16,915 nt of DNA from Multifurca ochricompacta (GCA_022496185.1 WTXG01000504.1:1-16915); one strand, 5' to 3'; positions 1 to 7,920 are shown, counted from the first letter of the stretch. Numbers and translations are program-made. The notes: generated by a model not told the origin, from the sequence alone.

Positions 1-4
1 CAAT

Positions 5-470
5 GACTTGTGGCTGGAAGGAAAGAATTCACACGTCACATCCACAGCCAAGTTAGCGCCCCGACGTCATGGACCCTTCAAGATAACAAGAAGCTGTCAG
101 ACGTGTCATACGAGCTCGAACTCCCCCCCACGTGGCGAATCCACCCGGTCTTCCATGCCAGGCTGCTGACACCTTACAAGGAGACATCCCTGCATGGGGA
201 AAACTTCCCTAGACCTCCCCCTGAATTAATCGATGGAGAAGCGGAATGGGAAGTGGAGCGAATTCTAGACTCCTCACGTAAAGGCCGAGGGCGCAAGCTA
301 CACTACCTCATTAAGTGGAAAGGGTTCCCAGACTCAGACAGCTCGTGGGAACCAGCCGGGGATATCTTCGCTCCAGTCCTTATCTCAGAGTTCCACACTC
401 GACACCCAGAAGCGCCCAAAGAACAGCTAAAAAGGGCGACGACCTCCAAAGTAAATTCCCCAGTACATGC
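5..470 (+). pseudogene. Gypsy integrase C-terminus with chromodomain (end of pol)
   Basis: This is the end of a Gypsy polyprotein. From base 5, frame 2 reads DLWLEG...TAKLAPRRHGPFKIT, the beta-barrel region after the integrase core. At about 89-92 one base is missing and the reading continues in frame 1 as KLSDVSYELELPPTWRIHPV and VFHARLLTPY, a very conserved Gypsy signature. A chromodomain follows at about 238-415, with EWEVERIL, YLIKWKGF and SSWEP. Its aromatic residues are those that bind methylated histone H3 tails in the family and steer integration into heterochromatin (family knowledge, not tested here). I see no pol stop in frame 1: the frame stays open to 1404 and runs into the downstream ORF, so the true end is uncertain. 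The family assignment is secure. Confidence 0.88.
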
Positions 471-505
471 TCCCACAGCAACGTCCTACAACCACCGAAT
501 CTATC

Positions 506-1704
506 ATGTCTTTCATCGCTGCCAACGCCGCCGTAGATGCATTCACCGCCACCACAGTAGTTGCCGAGATTTCCCCTCCGCTCACCCTTCCACATGCCCC
601 TCCTCACCCATCGACTACGAGGCTGCTGAGGCCCGAGTCAAGAACCAGTCTCCCAACCCCAACGACGACTTTGAACACTGTGAAGAGCCGCATCCAAATG
701 ACCTGATAGGCATGGAGTCTGATGACAAAGTGCCGGAGTTCCCCTTCTTCGTCAACAATCCAAACTCCTCCACGTACTACCCGCTCGAGATTACCATGGG
801 TGATGGAACCACCACCATCGCCAAGTATATTTTCTACACTAATGGAGGGATGGACGTGGCTGGATGCATGAAAAAGGACGGTCCAGTTTACGGGGCCCCA
901 GTCTATCTGGAGGAAAGGTATACTGGTTGTTTGCATCACACCATGACCGACGAACAGCTGGGGCATCTGGCGGCCGAAGATTCGCGAGCCTTCGCCATTG
1001 ACGAAGTACTGAGTGACATGCGACTTCCGCGTCTCAAAGCTGAGGTGATGAGACTGCGGAAGAACCTCACCTTGCGCAACACACTCAACCGACAGTACAA
1101 AGAACATGCGAAGATGATGGCCTGGCTGATGAACGGGATGTTCCAGATAGAGCAGGAGTTGGTGGAGATCCGAAAAAGGTTGGAGAAAGGAGATGCCTAC
1201 CAGACGATTGCCGAGAGGTATGCTGACACATATGCCCGACCCTTGCCCCCACAATCATTGGGGGCTGCTCCTGTGCTGCTGCCGAACCGGTTCGAGATGC
1301 CACGAATGCATGAGAACCCACGCGGGGAGACGTGCTGGCACTGTGACAGTAAGTACCACATTAGTTGGAACTGTCCTCTCAACCGCAAGTGGTGCCAGCA
1401 TTGTTGAAGCAATATGCACTGGAGTAGGTTTTGTATTTTCCACCGCGTAGGAGTCGCTCCGACAACCGCCAATCCGTCTGGATGGTGCGGCAAATGCCTG
1501 CGTCACAATTCGGGACACCGTGAACTGGATTGCCCCATTCATGACTTGTGTCGCTTGTGCGGCCAACGCGGGCCCTACGGATTTCTCCGCACGCACAGAT
1601 GCCCCCAGGACTCGGATAAAGAGAACTATACTATGGACGAGTGTAATGTAGCCGATGATTATTTGGAATTGGTGCAGGACGATGATGGTATGAGTCGTTT
1701 CTAG
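506..1704 (+). pseudogene. Extra ORF downstream of integrase, with four zinc-knuckle-like motifs
   Basis: A second reading frame lies between the chromodomain and the 3' LTR. The best start is the ATG at 506 (MSFIAANAAVDAF) in frame 2. Near 595-610 it shifts to frame 1 (SPIDYEAAEARVK) and continues to TGA at 1405-1407, then in the same frame to TAG at 1702-1704. The middle is helical and charged (LKAEVMRLRKNL, FQIEQELVEIRKRLE), like a coiled coil. The C-terminus carries four knuckle-like motifs: C-x2-C-x4-H-x4-C at 1333-1374, the same spacing at 1393-1434 only if the TGA counts as one residue, C-x2-C-x6-H-x4-C at 1486-1533, and C-x2-C-x11-H-x-C at 1549-1602. The tail is acidic (LELVQDDDG). 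A nucleic-acid-binding, Gag-like or accessory role is inferred. I do not recognise a named family. Confidence 0.72.
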
Positions 1705-1721
1705 CAGGGTCTGCTCGAACC

Positions 1722-1735
1722 AGAAGAGGGGGTGA
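1722..1735 (+). promoter_or_regulatory. Polypurine tract of the Gypsy element
   Basis: The purine run AGAAGAGGGGG, followed by TGA, directly precedes the TGTTAC start of the LTR. Position and composition match the plus-strand primer of LTR retrotransposons. Confidence 0.8.
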
Positions 1736-2325
1736 TGTTACAATCCCTGCCGTCCGCCCCTGTTTTCTTCACTCTTCCCAATGATGACCCATCTCTACCG
1801 CCTACCTTACACTTCCTGATCACGTCCCCATCCTGGGACCCATCACATGCCTTGCTTCCTTCCCCATGACTCGCTTTGGACTTGTTGACTCATTGTGTAC
1901 CCATGTTTGATCCTTTTCTTGTTATCTCTTATCTCATTATCGTTACGACCGGACACTTACTTAATACCCTATCAGAAGCCAGGCTTTACGCCCTCCGCTT
2001 CTGTATATTTGGGCCCACTTGACTCCGATATCTTATCTCGTAGACGCCCACTAGATTACGTATATAAGTCCGCTGTAGCTACTCTGTAGACCTCAGACTC
2101 GACTTATTGAATACATCGGTGCTTGTCTTCTGGACGCTCCTTTGAAGGTCTCACTTCGATTGTCTCAGTACTTCTGGTACTTTCCGCTCAACATTGTCTT
2201 AGAGCACGGCCTCTTTGACTTTGACTCCTCCCGTATAACTCCAAGGGATCTTATTGATCTCTTATCTGATCACGAACGAACGCCATCACACAAGTCATGT
2301 GGAATGTCCCGCACCAGGCGTAACA
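1736..2325 (+). repeat. Gypsy 3' LTR, 590 bp
   Basis: The LTR starts TGTTAC just after the polypurine tract and ends GTAACA, a perfect 6-bp terminal inverted repeat. Both edges are confirmed by the solo LTR at 13782-14373 (592 bp), which is collinear over its whole length in reverse orientation and is itself bounded by a target duplication. A TATA box (TATATAAG, 2061-2068) sits in the second half. I looked for the exon/spliced-copy arrangement of the Copia LTRs and did not find it here. Confidence 0.9.
2061..2067 (+). promoter_or_regulatory. TATA box in the Gypsy LTR
   Basis: TATATAA followed by G, with transcription expected about 30-35 nt downstream. The same motif occurs at the matching place in the solo LTR (minus strand, around 14042-14048). 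Confidence 0.6.
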
Positions 2326-2350
2326 CCCCATCTATTTACACAACGTCCCC

Positions 2351-2422
2351 CTGATGTGGGCTTAGGACTTGTTGTAGATGGCGCTAGACAGCCTACTATA
2401 CTACTTAGAAGTCGCACATCAG
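2351..2422 (+). promoter_or_regulatory. Stem-loop in the Copia A leader
   Basis: CTGATGTG (2351-2358) pairs perfectly with CACATCAG (2415-2422), and inside it GACTT (2366-2370) pairs with AAGTC (2409-2413). The same arms are present in element B (7921-7928 and 7985-7992). The hairpin lies about 120 nt upstream of the likely gag start. A role in RNA packaging, dimerisation or translation is inferred. Confidence 0.5.
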
Positions 2423-2546
2423 AGGCAGGACTTTCTTAAGTTCTGAAGCATAGCGCCGCAGAATGGACGGGCCCTCTTCAATGAGACCTGGACAACTGGT
2501 TCTAATTGCTCCTTGGAACCAGGATCAACCTTTTAAATCATCTCAA

Positions 2547-5500
2547 ATGTCTTCCATCGTCTTCCCTCCCACATTCAAGTTCGATAAACTTGATGGCTCC
2601 AACTGGCAGCAGTGGTCGGTGTCTTTCACTGCCCTGCTGAGGATTAATGGAATGAAGAGGCATATTACACATGATGCCCCTGAATTCCTGAATCCACCCA
2701 AGCCAGAGGATGGAGAAAAGGACGACGAGTACGCCAAGTGCTTCGCACAATGGTCGGAGCCCATGTACGTAGAGTGGAATAGAGTGGAGGAAGTCCTCAT
2801 GGGAGTTCTGGTGATGGTAACGTCACCAGAAACATACTCCCAAATTGCCTCCGACAGAACTTTTCCCTCTGTCAATGCCAAATATGAGCGTTTGGAATCA
2901 CTCTATGGCTCAGTAGGAAGCATGGCCACCTACAACTTGTGGTGTTCTGTGTCCTCCTTCCGCTTGGAGGAGGGCAAGCAATTCAGACCCCAGTTGCAGT
3001 GTGTGTTGGATGTGAGGAGTACTCTCAAGGAAAATGGGATGGAGATCTCTGATCTCCAGTTGAGCTTTATTTTGCTCCAATCCCTACCTCCATCCTACAA
3101 TGCCATTGCTGGCTCAATCCTGGCGTCAGGTCCTCCTGACTGCCTTTCCCCTCAGGACCTTGTACAAAGGTTCCTAAATGAGGAAAGCCGACTTGCCGGC
3201 CCCACAGGAAGTGGTGTTGGGGCTGCCCTTAACAAGGCAGCCCATGTCAACAAAAATAAAAATAAAAAACAAGTAACTTTCACGCCACCTCCTGCAGGTG
3301 CATCATCGTCCAATGATGTCACCTGCTTCTATTGCCAGAAGCCGGGCCACAAGGCAAATGAATGTCGGCAAAGGAAACAGGACAGAGCCAATGCTGATGC
3401 AGGCAAAAAGGGCAACAAGAGGAAGGGGCAAGGCCCCAGTGTACATAATAACTCCACACAAGTAGCTACCGTAATTAATGGTAGTGGCAGAATACAGGAG
3501 GTGCATGAGACACCTCGCATTTCACTTTATATGATGACCACCAAACACACGCAAGAAGTCGATGATGGCAGCAATCCTTGGATGATGGACAGCAGAGCCA
3601 CCACTCACTTTACACCATACTTAGAAGATTTCTCTGAGTATTTCCCACACAAGGGACATCAGGTGACAATAGGTGATGGATCCATAGTCCAAGTCGAAGG
3701 AACAGGCAAAGTCATACTCAAAACTCGCAATAATTATGAGTTAGAGTTAAATAATGTCTTTTATATGCCTGGCAGTGAAAGAATACTGTCGACAAGCTGC
3801 ATCACCGACAAAGGCGGTTCAGTGGAGTTCTCTCCATCTGAAGTCAAAATAAAGTACAATAATGCAATTATAGCGGAAGGTGTCAAGGCTATGGGACTCT
3901 ACTGGGTCTTTGGGAAAACTATGCAGAATTTAAATACTGCTTCCCACAAATCTGCATCAACTAGCCTTGAAACCTGGCATTTGCGCATGGGTCATATGTC
4001 AAAAGAGGCCCTCAAAAGATATGCTCCTAAGGCTGTAAAAGGCCTTAGCATTGATAATAGCCAAGTGGAAGACAAGCTGTGTTATGGCTGTGAAATGGGA
4101 AAATCACACTGTCTTCCATTCCCTCCCTCTCAAAAGAGAGCTTCAGCACCCTTGGAAGTCATTCATAGTGACCTAGTTGGTCCTCTACAATGTACTTCAA
4201 TTCAAGGGAACCTATACTTCGCCACCTTCATAGACGACTTTAGCAGGACAGCTCTAGTTGTTGCCATGAAGAATAAAAGTGATTTCACATCGGTCTTCAG
4301 TAACATTAAGGCATTCTTGGAAAATAAAACAGACAAGAAAATAAAGACCTTACATACTGACCGAGGTGGCGAATATGTAAATAGGGAGCTGAAGTCAATA
4401 CTTGAGAAGGCTGGCATAGAGCATAAATTGACAATGCCATATTCCCCACAACAAAACAGAAGGGCTGAAAGGTTCAACAGAACCATTATGGAAAAGGCTA
4501 CCAGTATGCTGCATCATGCTGGTCTTTCCCTTGGTTTCTGGGAATGTGCAGTGCGAACAGCCTGTCACATATACAATAGAACACCAATCCGCTCTAATAA
4601 GTGGAGGACACCGCTTGAGCTTCTGGATGGGGACATTCCAGATGTCTCTTACTTTAAAATATTTGGCTGCTTAGCCTACTACACTGTCCCAGAGGACAAA
4701 AGACGTAAACTGGATCATAAAGCCAGGGAAACAGTCTTTGTCGGGTATGCACCCCATTCGAAAGGATACCTCCTATGGGACATGCATACTCAATCCTTCG
4801 TATTGTCAAGAGATGTGACATTTGATGAAGGGTCCTTCCCATCCAACCTTGCCAAGGACAGCAAGGGAAAGCAAAAGGAAAAAGTTACGCCTTTTGTCTT
4901 AGAAAAAGAGAGGCCTGTCCAACCTCAACCAGCAATAGCCACAGTTCCTCAGGCTCCTGAAGACAAGGACGCCCAGGTTGAGGAACAGGAGGTAGTGGAA
5001 CCTCCTCAAATAAATCCTGAGCCTACCACACCCGACAATGAGCTTGACACACATGATCAAACCATCTACCAGACACCTCCATCCCAAATTATGGAACCAT
5101 CAGAGCTTCCTGAAAGAACCTGTGCAAAGAGACAGTCTAAGAAAAAGACTGGTGGCAAAATTCCCCAACCAGTATTCACTAGGGAAAGTCCATGCTCTCA
5201 ACAATGTGACAGGGCCGTGCAGGAAGATCTAGATCTTGATACTGCCCGTCCTAAATGTTCACGCCGCATGAACCCTCGATTCTACAATGAGGATAATGCT
5301 GAGTTCGTGCAAGGTTCTTCCAGACTTGGGAATATGGAATTGCTTAATGCCGCAGGTGTCTCTTATAGGGACCCCCTGACTTTTCAGGAGGCAATGCAGT
5401 CTGATAATGCAGATGAATGGCTTGAAGCATGCAAATATGAAATTGATGCTTTAGATAAGCTAAATGTGTGGTGCCTTGAAGATCTTCCAAAAGGAAGGAA

Positions 5501-6569
5501 GGCAGTTAAGTCCAAATGGGTCTTTAAGCTGAAACCAGATGGACGGTTTCGTGCTAGGCTTGTGGCAAAAGGTTTCACCCAAGTAGAAGGGGTGGACTTC
5601 GACGAAACATTCTCACCAGTCGCCAGATTTGAATCACTTAGATTATTACTAGCGCTAGCTACGCTAGAGGATTGGGAAATCCACCAGATGGATGTCAAAT
5701 CGGCATTCCTACATGGCGATCTGGATGAAGAAATTTATATGGAGCAACCAGTTGGTTTCGTTGTTGCTGGTCAAGAGTCCAAAGTTTGTAGGCTACAAAA
5801 AGCTTTATATGGCCTCAAACAAGCTTCCCGAGCATGGAATTTACAGTTTCATGCAGTTCTTAATGAACTGGGCTTTACTCGGACGTACTCTGATGCAGGA
5901 GTATATGTGTTTCATCAAAAGGAGGGGGATGATTCACTTTATGTCATTCTCTATGTAGATGACATTACTATACTTGGATCTTCCAATGATAGAATAACAT
6001 GGCTGAAGTCGTCTCTATCTAGTCGATATGAGATGACTGACTTGGGAGAAATCCAGTCATACCTTGGAGTTAACATCACCAGGGATCGTCCTAATAAGAC
6101 GCTGGAAATTGATCAAGCAGCCTATGTTTTATCTATTATTGAGAAGTTTGGGATGAGGGATTCCAACCGAGTATATACTCCTCTTCCCTCTGGCGCTGAT
6201 GTACATCTGGTCAAGTTTGAAGGCCAGGCATCTACTTCTGAGATAAAGAAGTACCAACAGCTGATGGGATCTCTGCTATGGGTGCAGATTGGAAGCAGAC
6301 CCGATATCAGTTTTGCTGTGGCGCGCCTTAGTCAGTACGCTTCCAACCCCTCTCAAGATCACATGCGACTTGCAAAGTATGTCTTGAAGTATCTTAACAG
6401 TACAAAAGACTGCAAGTTGCGGTATTCTGGAGGGAATGGGGAGAGTGGCCTTCATGGCTTTGCAGATTCCTCATGGGGAGATCAGAGGACTGCCGCTCTA
6501 CCTCAGGCTACGTGTTTTTCTTGGCAAATGGTGCCATTTCATGGTGTTCCAGAAAACAGAAAACAGTAG
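2547..6569 (+). CDS. Copia A Gag-Pol polyprotein (Gag, protease, integrase, reverse transcriptase)
   Basis: I chose ATG 2547 (MSSIVFPPTFKFDKLDG) over the in-frame ATG 2463, because the matching upstream frame in element B is closed by a TAA five codons in. Residues below count from 2463. Gag comes first, with a CCHC knuckle CFYCQKPGHKANEC (288-301, nt 3324-3365). The protease site is WMMDSRA (Asp376), where the family has DSG. The integrase has H506-x4-H511 and C540-x2-C543, then Asp570, Asp633 and Glu669 with DD35E spacing, but QNRRAERF where QNG is usual. The linker is Pro/Glu-rich, then comes RT with YVDD at 1164-1167 (nt 5952-5963). RNase H begins at GFADSSW (Asp1335), but the frame is lost after 6482 and ends in unrelated residues. 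The enzymes would act in cytoplasmic particles and the nucleus. It is probably inactive. Confidence 0.93.
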   Translation: MSSIVFPPTFKFDKLDGSNWQQWSVSFTALLRINGMKRHITHDAPEFLNPPKPEDGEKDDEYAKCFAQWSEPMYVEWNRVEEVLMGVLVMVTSPETYSQIASDRTFPSVNAKYERLESLYGSVGSMATYNLWCSVSSFRLEEGKQFRPQLQCVLDVRSTLKENGMEISDLQLSFILLQSLPPSYNAIAGSILASGPPDCLSPQDLVQRFLNEESRLAGPTGSGVGAALNKAAHVNKNKNKKQVTFTPPPAGASSSNDVTCFYCQKPGHKANECRQRKQDRANADAGKKGNKRKGQGPSVHNNSTQVATVINGSGRIQEVHETPRISLYMMTTKHTQEVDDGSNPWMMDSRATTHFTPYLEDFSEYFPHKGHQVTIGDGSIVQVEGTGKVILKTRNNYELELNNVFYMPGSERILSTSCITDKGGSVEFSPSEVKIKYNNAIIAEGVKAMGLYWVFGKTMQNLNTASHKSASTSLETWHLRMGHMSKEALKRYAPKAVKGLSIDNSQVEDKLCYGCEMGKSHCLPFPPSQKRASAPLEVIHSDLVGPLQCTSIQGNLYFATFIDDFSRTALVVAMKNKSDFTSVFSNIKAFLENKTDKKIKTLHTDRGGEYVNRELKSILEKAGIEHKLTMPYSPQQNRRAERFNRTIMEKATSMLHHAGLSLGFWECAVRTACHIYNRTPIRSNKWRTPLELLDGDIPDVSYFKIFGCLAYYTVPEDKRRKLDHKARETVFVGYAPHSKGYLLWDMHTQSFVLSRDVTFDEGSFPSNLAKDSKGKQKEKVTPFVLEKERPVQPQPAIATVPQAPEDKDAQVEEQEVVEPPQINPEPTTPDNELDTHDQTIYQTPPSQIMEPSELPERTCAKRQSKKKTGGKIPQPVFTRESPCSQQCDRAVQEDLDLDTARPKCSRRMNPRFYNEDNAEFVQGSSRLGNMELLNAAGVSYRDPLTFQEAMQSDNADEWLEACKYEIDALDKLNVWCLEDLPKGRKAVKSKWVFKLKPDGRFRARLVAKGFTQVEGVDFDETFSPVARFESLRLLLALATLEDWEIHQMDVKSAFLHGDLDEEIYMEQPVGFVVAGQESKVCRLQKALYGLKQASRAWNLQFHAVLNELGFTRTYSDAGVYVFHQKEGDDSLYVILYVDDITILGSSNDRITWLKSSLSSRYEMTDLGEIQSYLGVNITRDRPNKTLEIDQAAYVLSIIEKFGMRDSNRVYTPLPSGADVHLVKFEGQASTSEIKKYQQLMGSLLWVQIGSRPDISFAVARLSQYASNPSQDHMRLAKYVLKYLNSTKDCKLRYSGGNGESGLHGFADSSWGDQRTAALPQATCFSWQMVPFHGVPENRKQ

Positions 6570-6913
6570 CGCAGTCCACCACTGAAGCCGAATATATGAG
6601 CCTCTCTGAGGCTGCAAATCAGGCAGCGTGGTATAGGACTTTTATGGAGGAACTAGGGTATGAGGTATCCTCCCCTATACTACTCCACTGTGACAATAAG
6701 GGTGCCGTAGATTTGGCATTAAACCCAGTCACAGGAAGGCGGTCAAAGCATATTCCCATCAAGTACCATGCCATTAGGGGGTACATTGAATCGCACATAA
6801 TTGAGTTAGTGCGAACCCCCACAGGTGAGATGCTGGCAGATGGCTTCACTAAGTCTCTACCAAGAGCATCATTTGAAACCATGGTAAATGGACTTGGACT
6901 TATGCTGGAATGA
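6473..6913 (+). pseudogene. Copia A RNase H domain, frameshifted from pol
   Basis: This frame continues pol after a one-base deletion near 6480-6486. True RNase H sequence resumes at about 6482 (SEDCRSTSGYVFFLANG), then AISWCSRKQKTVAQ, STTEAEYMSLSEA with the catalytic Glu, HCDNKGAV with a catalytic Asp, and RRSKHIPIKYHAIRGYI near the end. The first catalytic Asp (GFADSSW) is left in the upstream frame. RNase H removes the RNA strand during reverse transcription. The ATG at 6473 lies inside the domain and is not a real start. I see no slippery heptamer, so I read this as mutation rather than programmed frameshifting. Only a polypurine tract and LTR1 follow, as expected for the end of a Copia pol. 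Confidence 0.9.
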
Positions 6914-7174
6914 GAAGAGCTGGAATCTGGAGACTTGGAATACCAGTCTCACTTTCCCACCATGTCATATGAGCACATTCTCGACCTCGAGAGTGATGCA
7001 AGAGGTGTGAGTTTGCATAAGAGAATCTACAACTCATATGCAAAGCTCACAACCCGCACTTGAGAGTTAGAGAAGTTGGATCTCTGGCTGGCGATATGCT
7101 CATTCAATTGTGATGGCAGTGTGCTCATCCAACTCATTTCCCATCCATGACCAGATGCCTTCAGCATGGAGGGA
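6914..7174 (+). other. Copia A 3' UTR with a long inverted repeat
   Basis: This 261-bp stretch between pol and LTR1 has no gene. It contains CATATGAG (6966-6973) and ATTCTC (6977-6982) facing GAGAAT (7021-7026) and CTCATATG (7033-7040), which can fold into one two-part stem. In the loop is the palindrome TCTCGACCTCGAGA. Its function is unknown. Confidence 0.55.
7168..7174 (+). promoter_or_regulatory. Polypurine tract of Copia A
   Basis: GGAGGGA ends immediately before the TGTTGA start of LTR1. It is short but correctly placed to prime plus-strand DNA. Confidence 0.7.
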
Positions 7175-7439
7175 TGTTGAACACAGAAGATGTTCGGTGA
7201 TGCTTCAGGCATCAGGTGATCAGATTAGCTGCTTTGTAGATTAGATTAGATACCGGAGTTTCGGACTATTTACATTATCATTATTACTTTCTTTCTCACA
7301 CTCCGCAGTAGCTGACTGATACACTATGTAACATGTGATTTCTGTAGTGGCCAATGGCCTTTCTCCCTCATGTTTATTGTTTGGACTTTGTCCGGCACTT
7401 GTGGACTTATTCCCAGTGCACAGACCACCCCTTGATTAG

Positions 7440-7446
7440 TATATAA
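7440..7446 (+). promoter_or_regulatory. TATA box of LTR1, predicted start at A7474
   Basis: TATATAA lies 34 nt upstream of A7474. That A is also where the repeated second copy at 7586 begins, an independent reason to place the transcription start there. Confidence 0.7.
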
Positions 7447-7473
7447 GGGTGTCTGTTTCATCCTCTACACTTC

Positions 7474-7624
7474 AGAGTTTTCTTCATCTCTGAAGTGTAA
7501 GTCCCTTCTACATTACTTCCTACTTATACCTTTGACTAACCGCTCTCTGTAGCTAACTTGTCTTTTAGGTCAGTAGTATAGTAATAGAGTTTTCTTCATC
7601 TCTGAAGTCTAACTTGTCTTTTAG
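7474..7624 (+). other. LTR1 split exon pair, two predicted introns and spliced copy
   Basis: Exon 1 is 7474-7496. Intron 1 is 7497-7552 (donor GTAAGT, branch CTAAC at 7536-7540, acceptor CTGTAG). Exon 2 is 7553-7568 (CTAACTTGTCTTTTAG). The linker at 7569-7585 starts with a second possible donor, GTCAGT. The copy at 7586-7624 equals exon 1 joined to exon 2 in all 39 bases. It ends in pyrimidines plus TAG, so splicing 7568 to 7625 (intron 2, 56 bp) would remove linker and copy. The match is seen directly; splicing is inferred from the signals. Confidence 0.85.
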
Positions 7625-7676
7625 TTAACAACTAACAACTCACAGTCAGTATGCTGCGCATCATGCCTGTTTCACA

Positions 7677-7895
7677 TAGTAGATACACAGTAGCTAGAAG
7701 GCTTCATCTCTGGGCAGAAGTACTTGCTGCCATTGTTGGGGGTTTGCCCCAACCAGAGGAAACCTGATAGTCTACTATAGTCATGGCCCCAATCATCTAG
7801 GGCTTAATCATGGACTCCACCACCAGCACTAGAGGAAGGGCTATATACCCTTTGTCTCTAGTGGAACTTGTGGTTGGCTCCTCCATGACATGACT
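7677..7895 (+). promoter_or_regulatory. Structured 5' leader of Copia B
   Basis: This part of the leader cannot be compared with element A, where the Gypsy element interrupts it. It has no gene but several perfect or near-perfect inverted repeats: GGCAG-AAGTACTT-GCTGCC (7713-7731); GTTGGGG (7735-7741) with CCCCAAC (7747-7753) around a 5-nt loop; and CACTAGAG plus AAGGG (7827-7840) with CCCTT plus CTCTAGTG (7848-7863) around CTATATA. Such folding fits a packaging or dimerisation leader (inference). No primer binding site is recognisable at 7677. Confidence 0.5.
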
Positions 7896-7920
7896 CCCCA
7901 TCTATTTACACAATGTCCCC

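Larger units (their letters stand above)
1..2325 (+). mobile_element. Ty3/Gypsy LTR retrotransposon, 3' part (chromodomain type)
   Basis: The window opens inside the pol gene of a Gypsy element. In order it holds the integrase C-terminus, a chromodomain, an extra ORF with zinc knuckles, a polypurine tract and a complete 3' LTR beginning TGTTAC and ending GTAACA. The body and 5' LTR lie left of the window. The element is inserted in the 5' leader of Copia element A: the sequence after the LTR (from 2326) is collinear with 7896 onward in Copia element B, where the preceding leader sequence is uninterrupted. A full-length, reverse-oriented relative of this LTR occurs alone at 13782-14373. The reading frames carry frameshifts and a stop, so this copy is probably dead. 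Confidence 0.9.
2326..7676 (+). mobile_element. Ty1/Copia element A (leader, gag-pol, 3' LTR)
   Basis: This is the most complete element in the window. It holds part of the 5' leader, a Gag-protease-integrase-RT-RNase H polyprotein in Copia order (integrase before RT), a 3' UTR, a polypurine tract and LTR1. Its 5' LTR is not visible because the Gypsy element sits in the leader at 2325/2326. The leader and gag are closely similar to element B at 7896-8619. A one-base frameshift before RNase H and Gly-to-Arg changes in the protease and integrase motifs suggest a recently active but defective copy. Confidence 0.93.
7175..7676 (+). repeat. LTR1, 502-bp Copia LTR (3' LTR of A, possibly shared with B)
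   Basis: It starts TGTTGAACACAG after the polypurine tract and ends TTTCACA. The edges come from comparison with LTR2, which is also 502 bp once the solo LTR inside it is removed. Contents are U3 to 7473, a TATA box at 7440, a predicted start at A7474, two short exons around a 56-bp intron, a linker, a spliced second copy of both exons (7586-7624) and U5 to 7676. The next bases (TAGTAGATAC) are not a recognisable primer site, unlike those after LTR2. Confidence 0.88.

Noticed and set aside
604..1321. Long minus-strand frames over the Gypsy ORF
   Set aside because: They mirror the open plus-strand frame, have no recognisable motif, and disagree with the zinc-knuckle reading.
2463..2546. Upstream ATG at 2463 as the true start of Copia A Gag
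   Set aside because: In frame, but in element B the matching frame has a TAA after five codons, and Gag-like sequence begins only at the ATG at 2547.
6473..6490. Programmed -1 frameshift before RNase H
   Set aside because: No slippery heptamer or downstream fold is evident, and Copia RNase H is normally in frame with RT. A one-base deletion is simpler.
7474..7624. Reading the LTR repeat as a simple tandem duplication or a short CRISPR-like array
   Set aside because: There are only two copies per LTR, and the second lacks exactly the segment bounded by splice signals. Neither slippage nor CRISPR explains that in four unrelated sequences.
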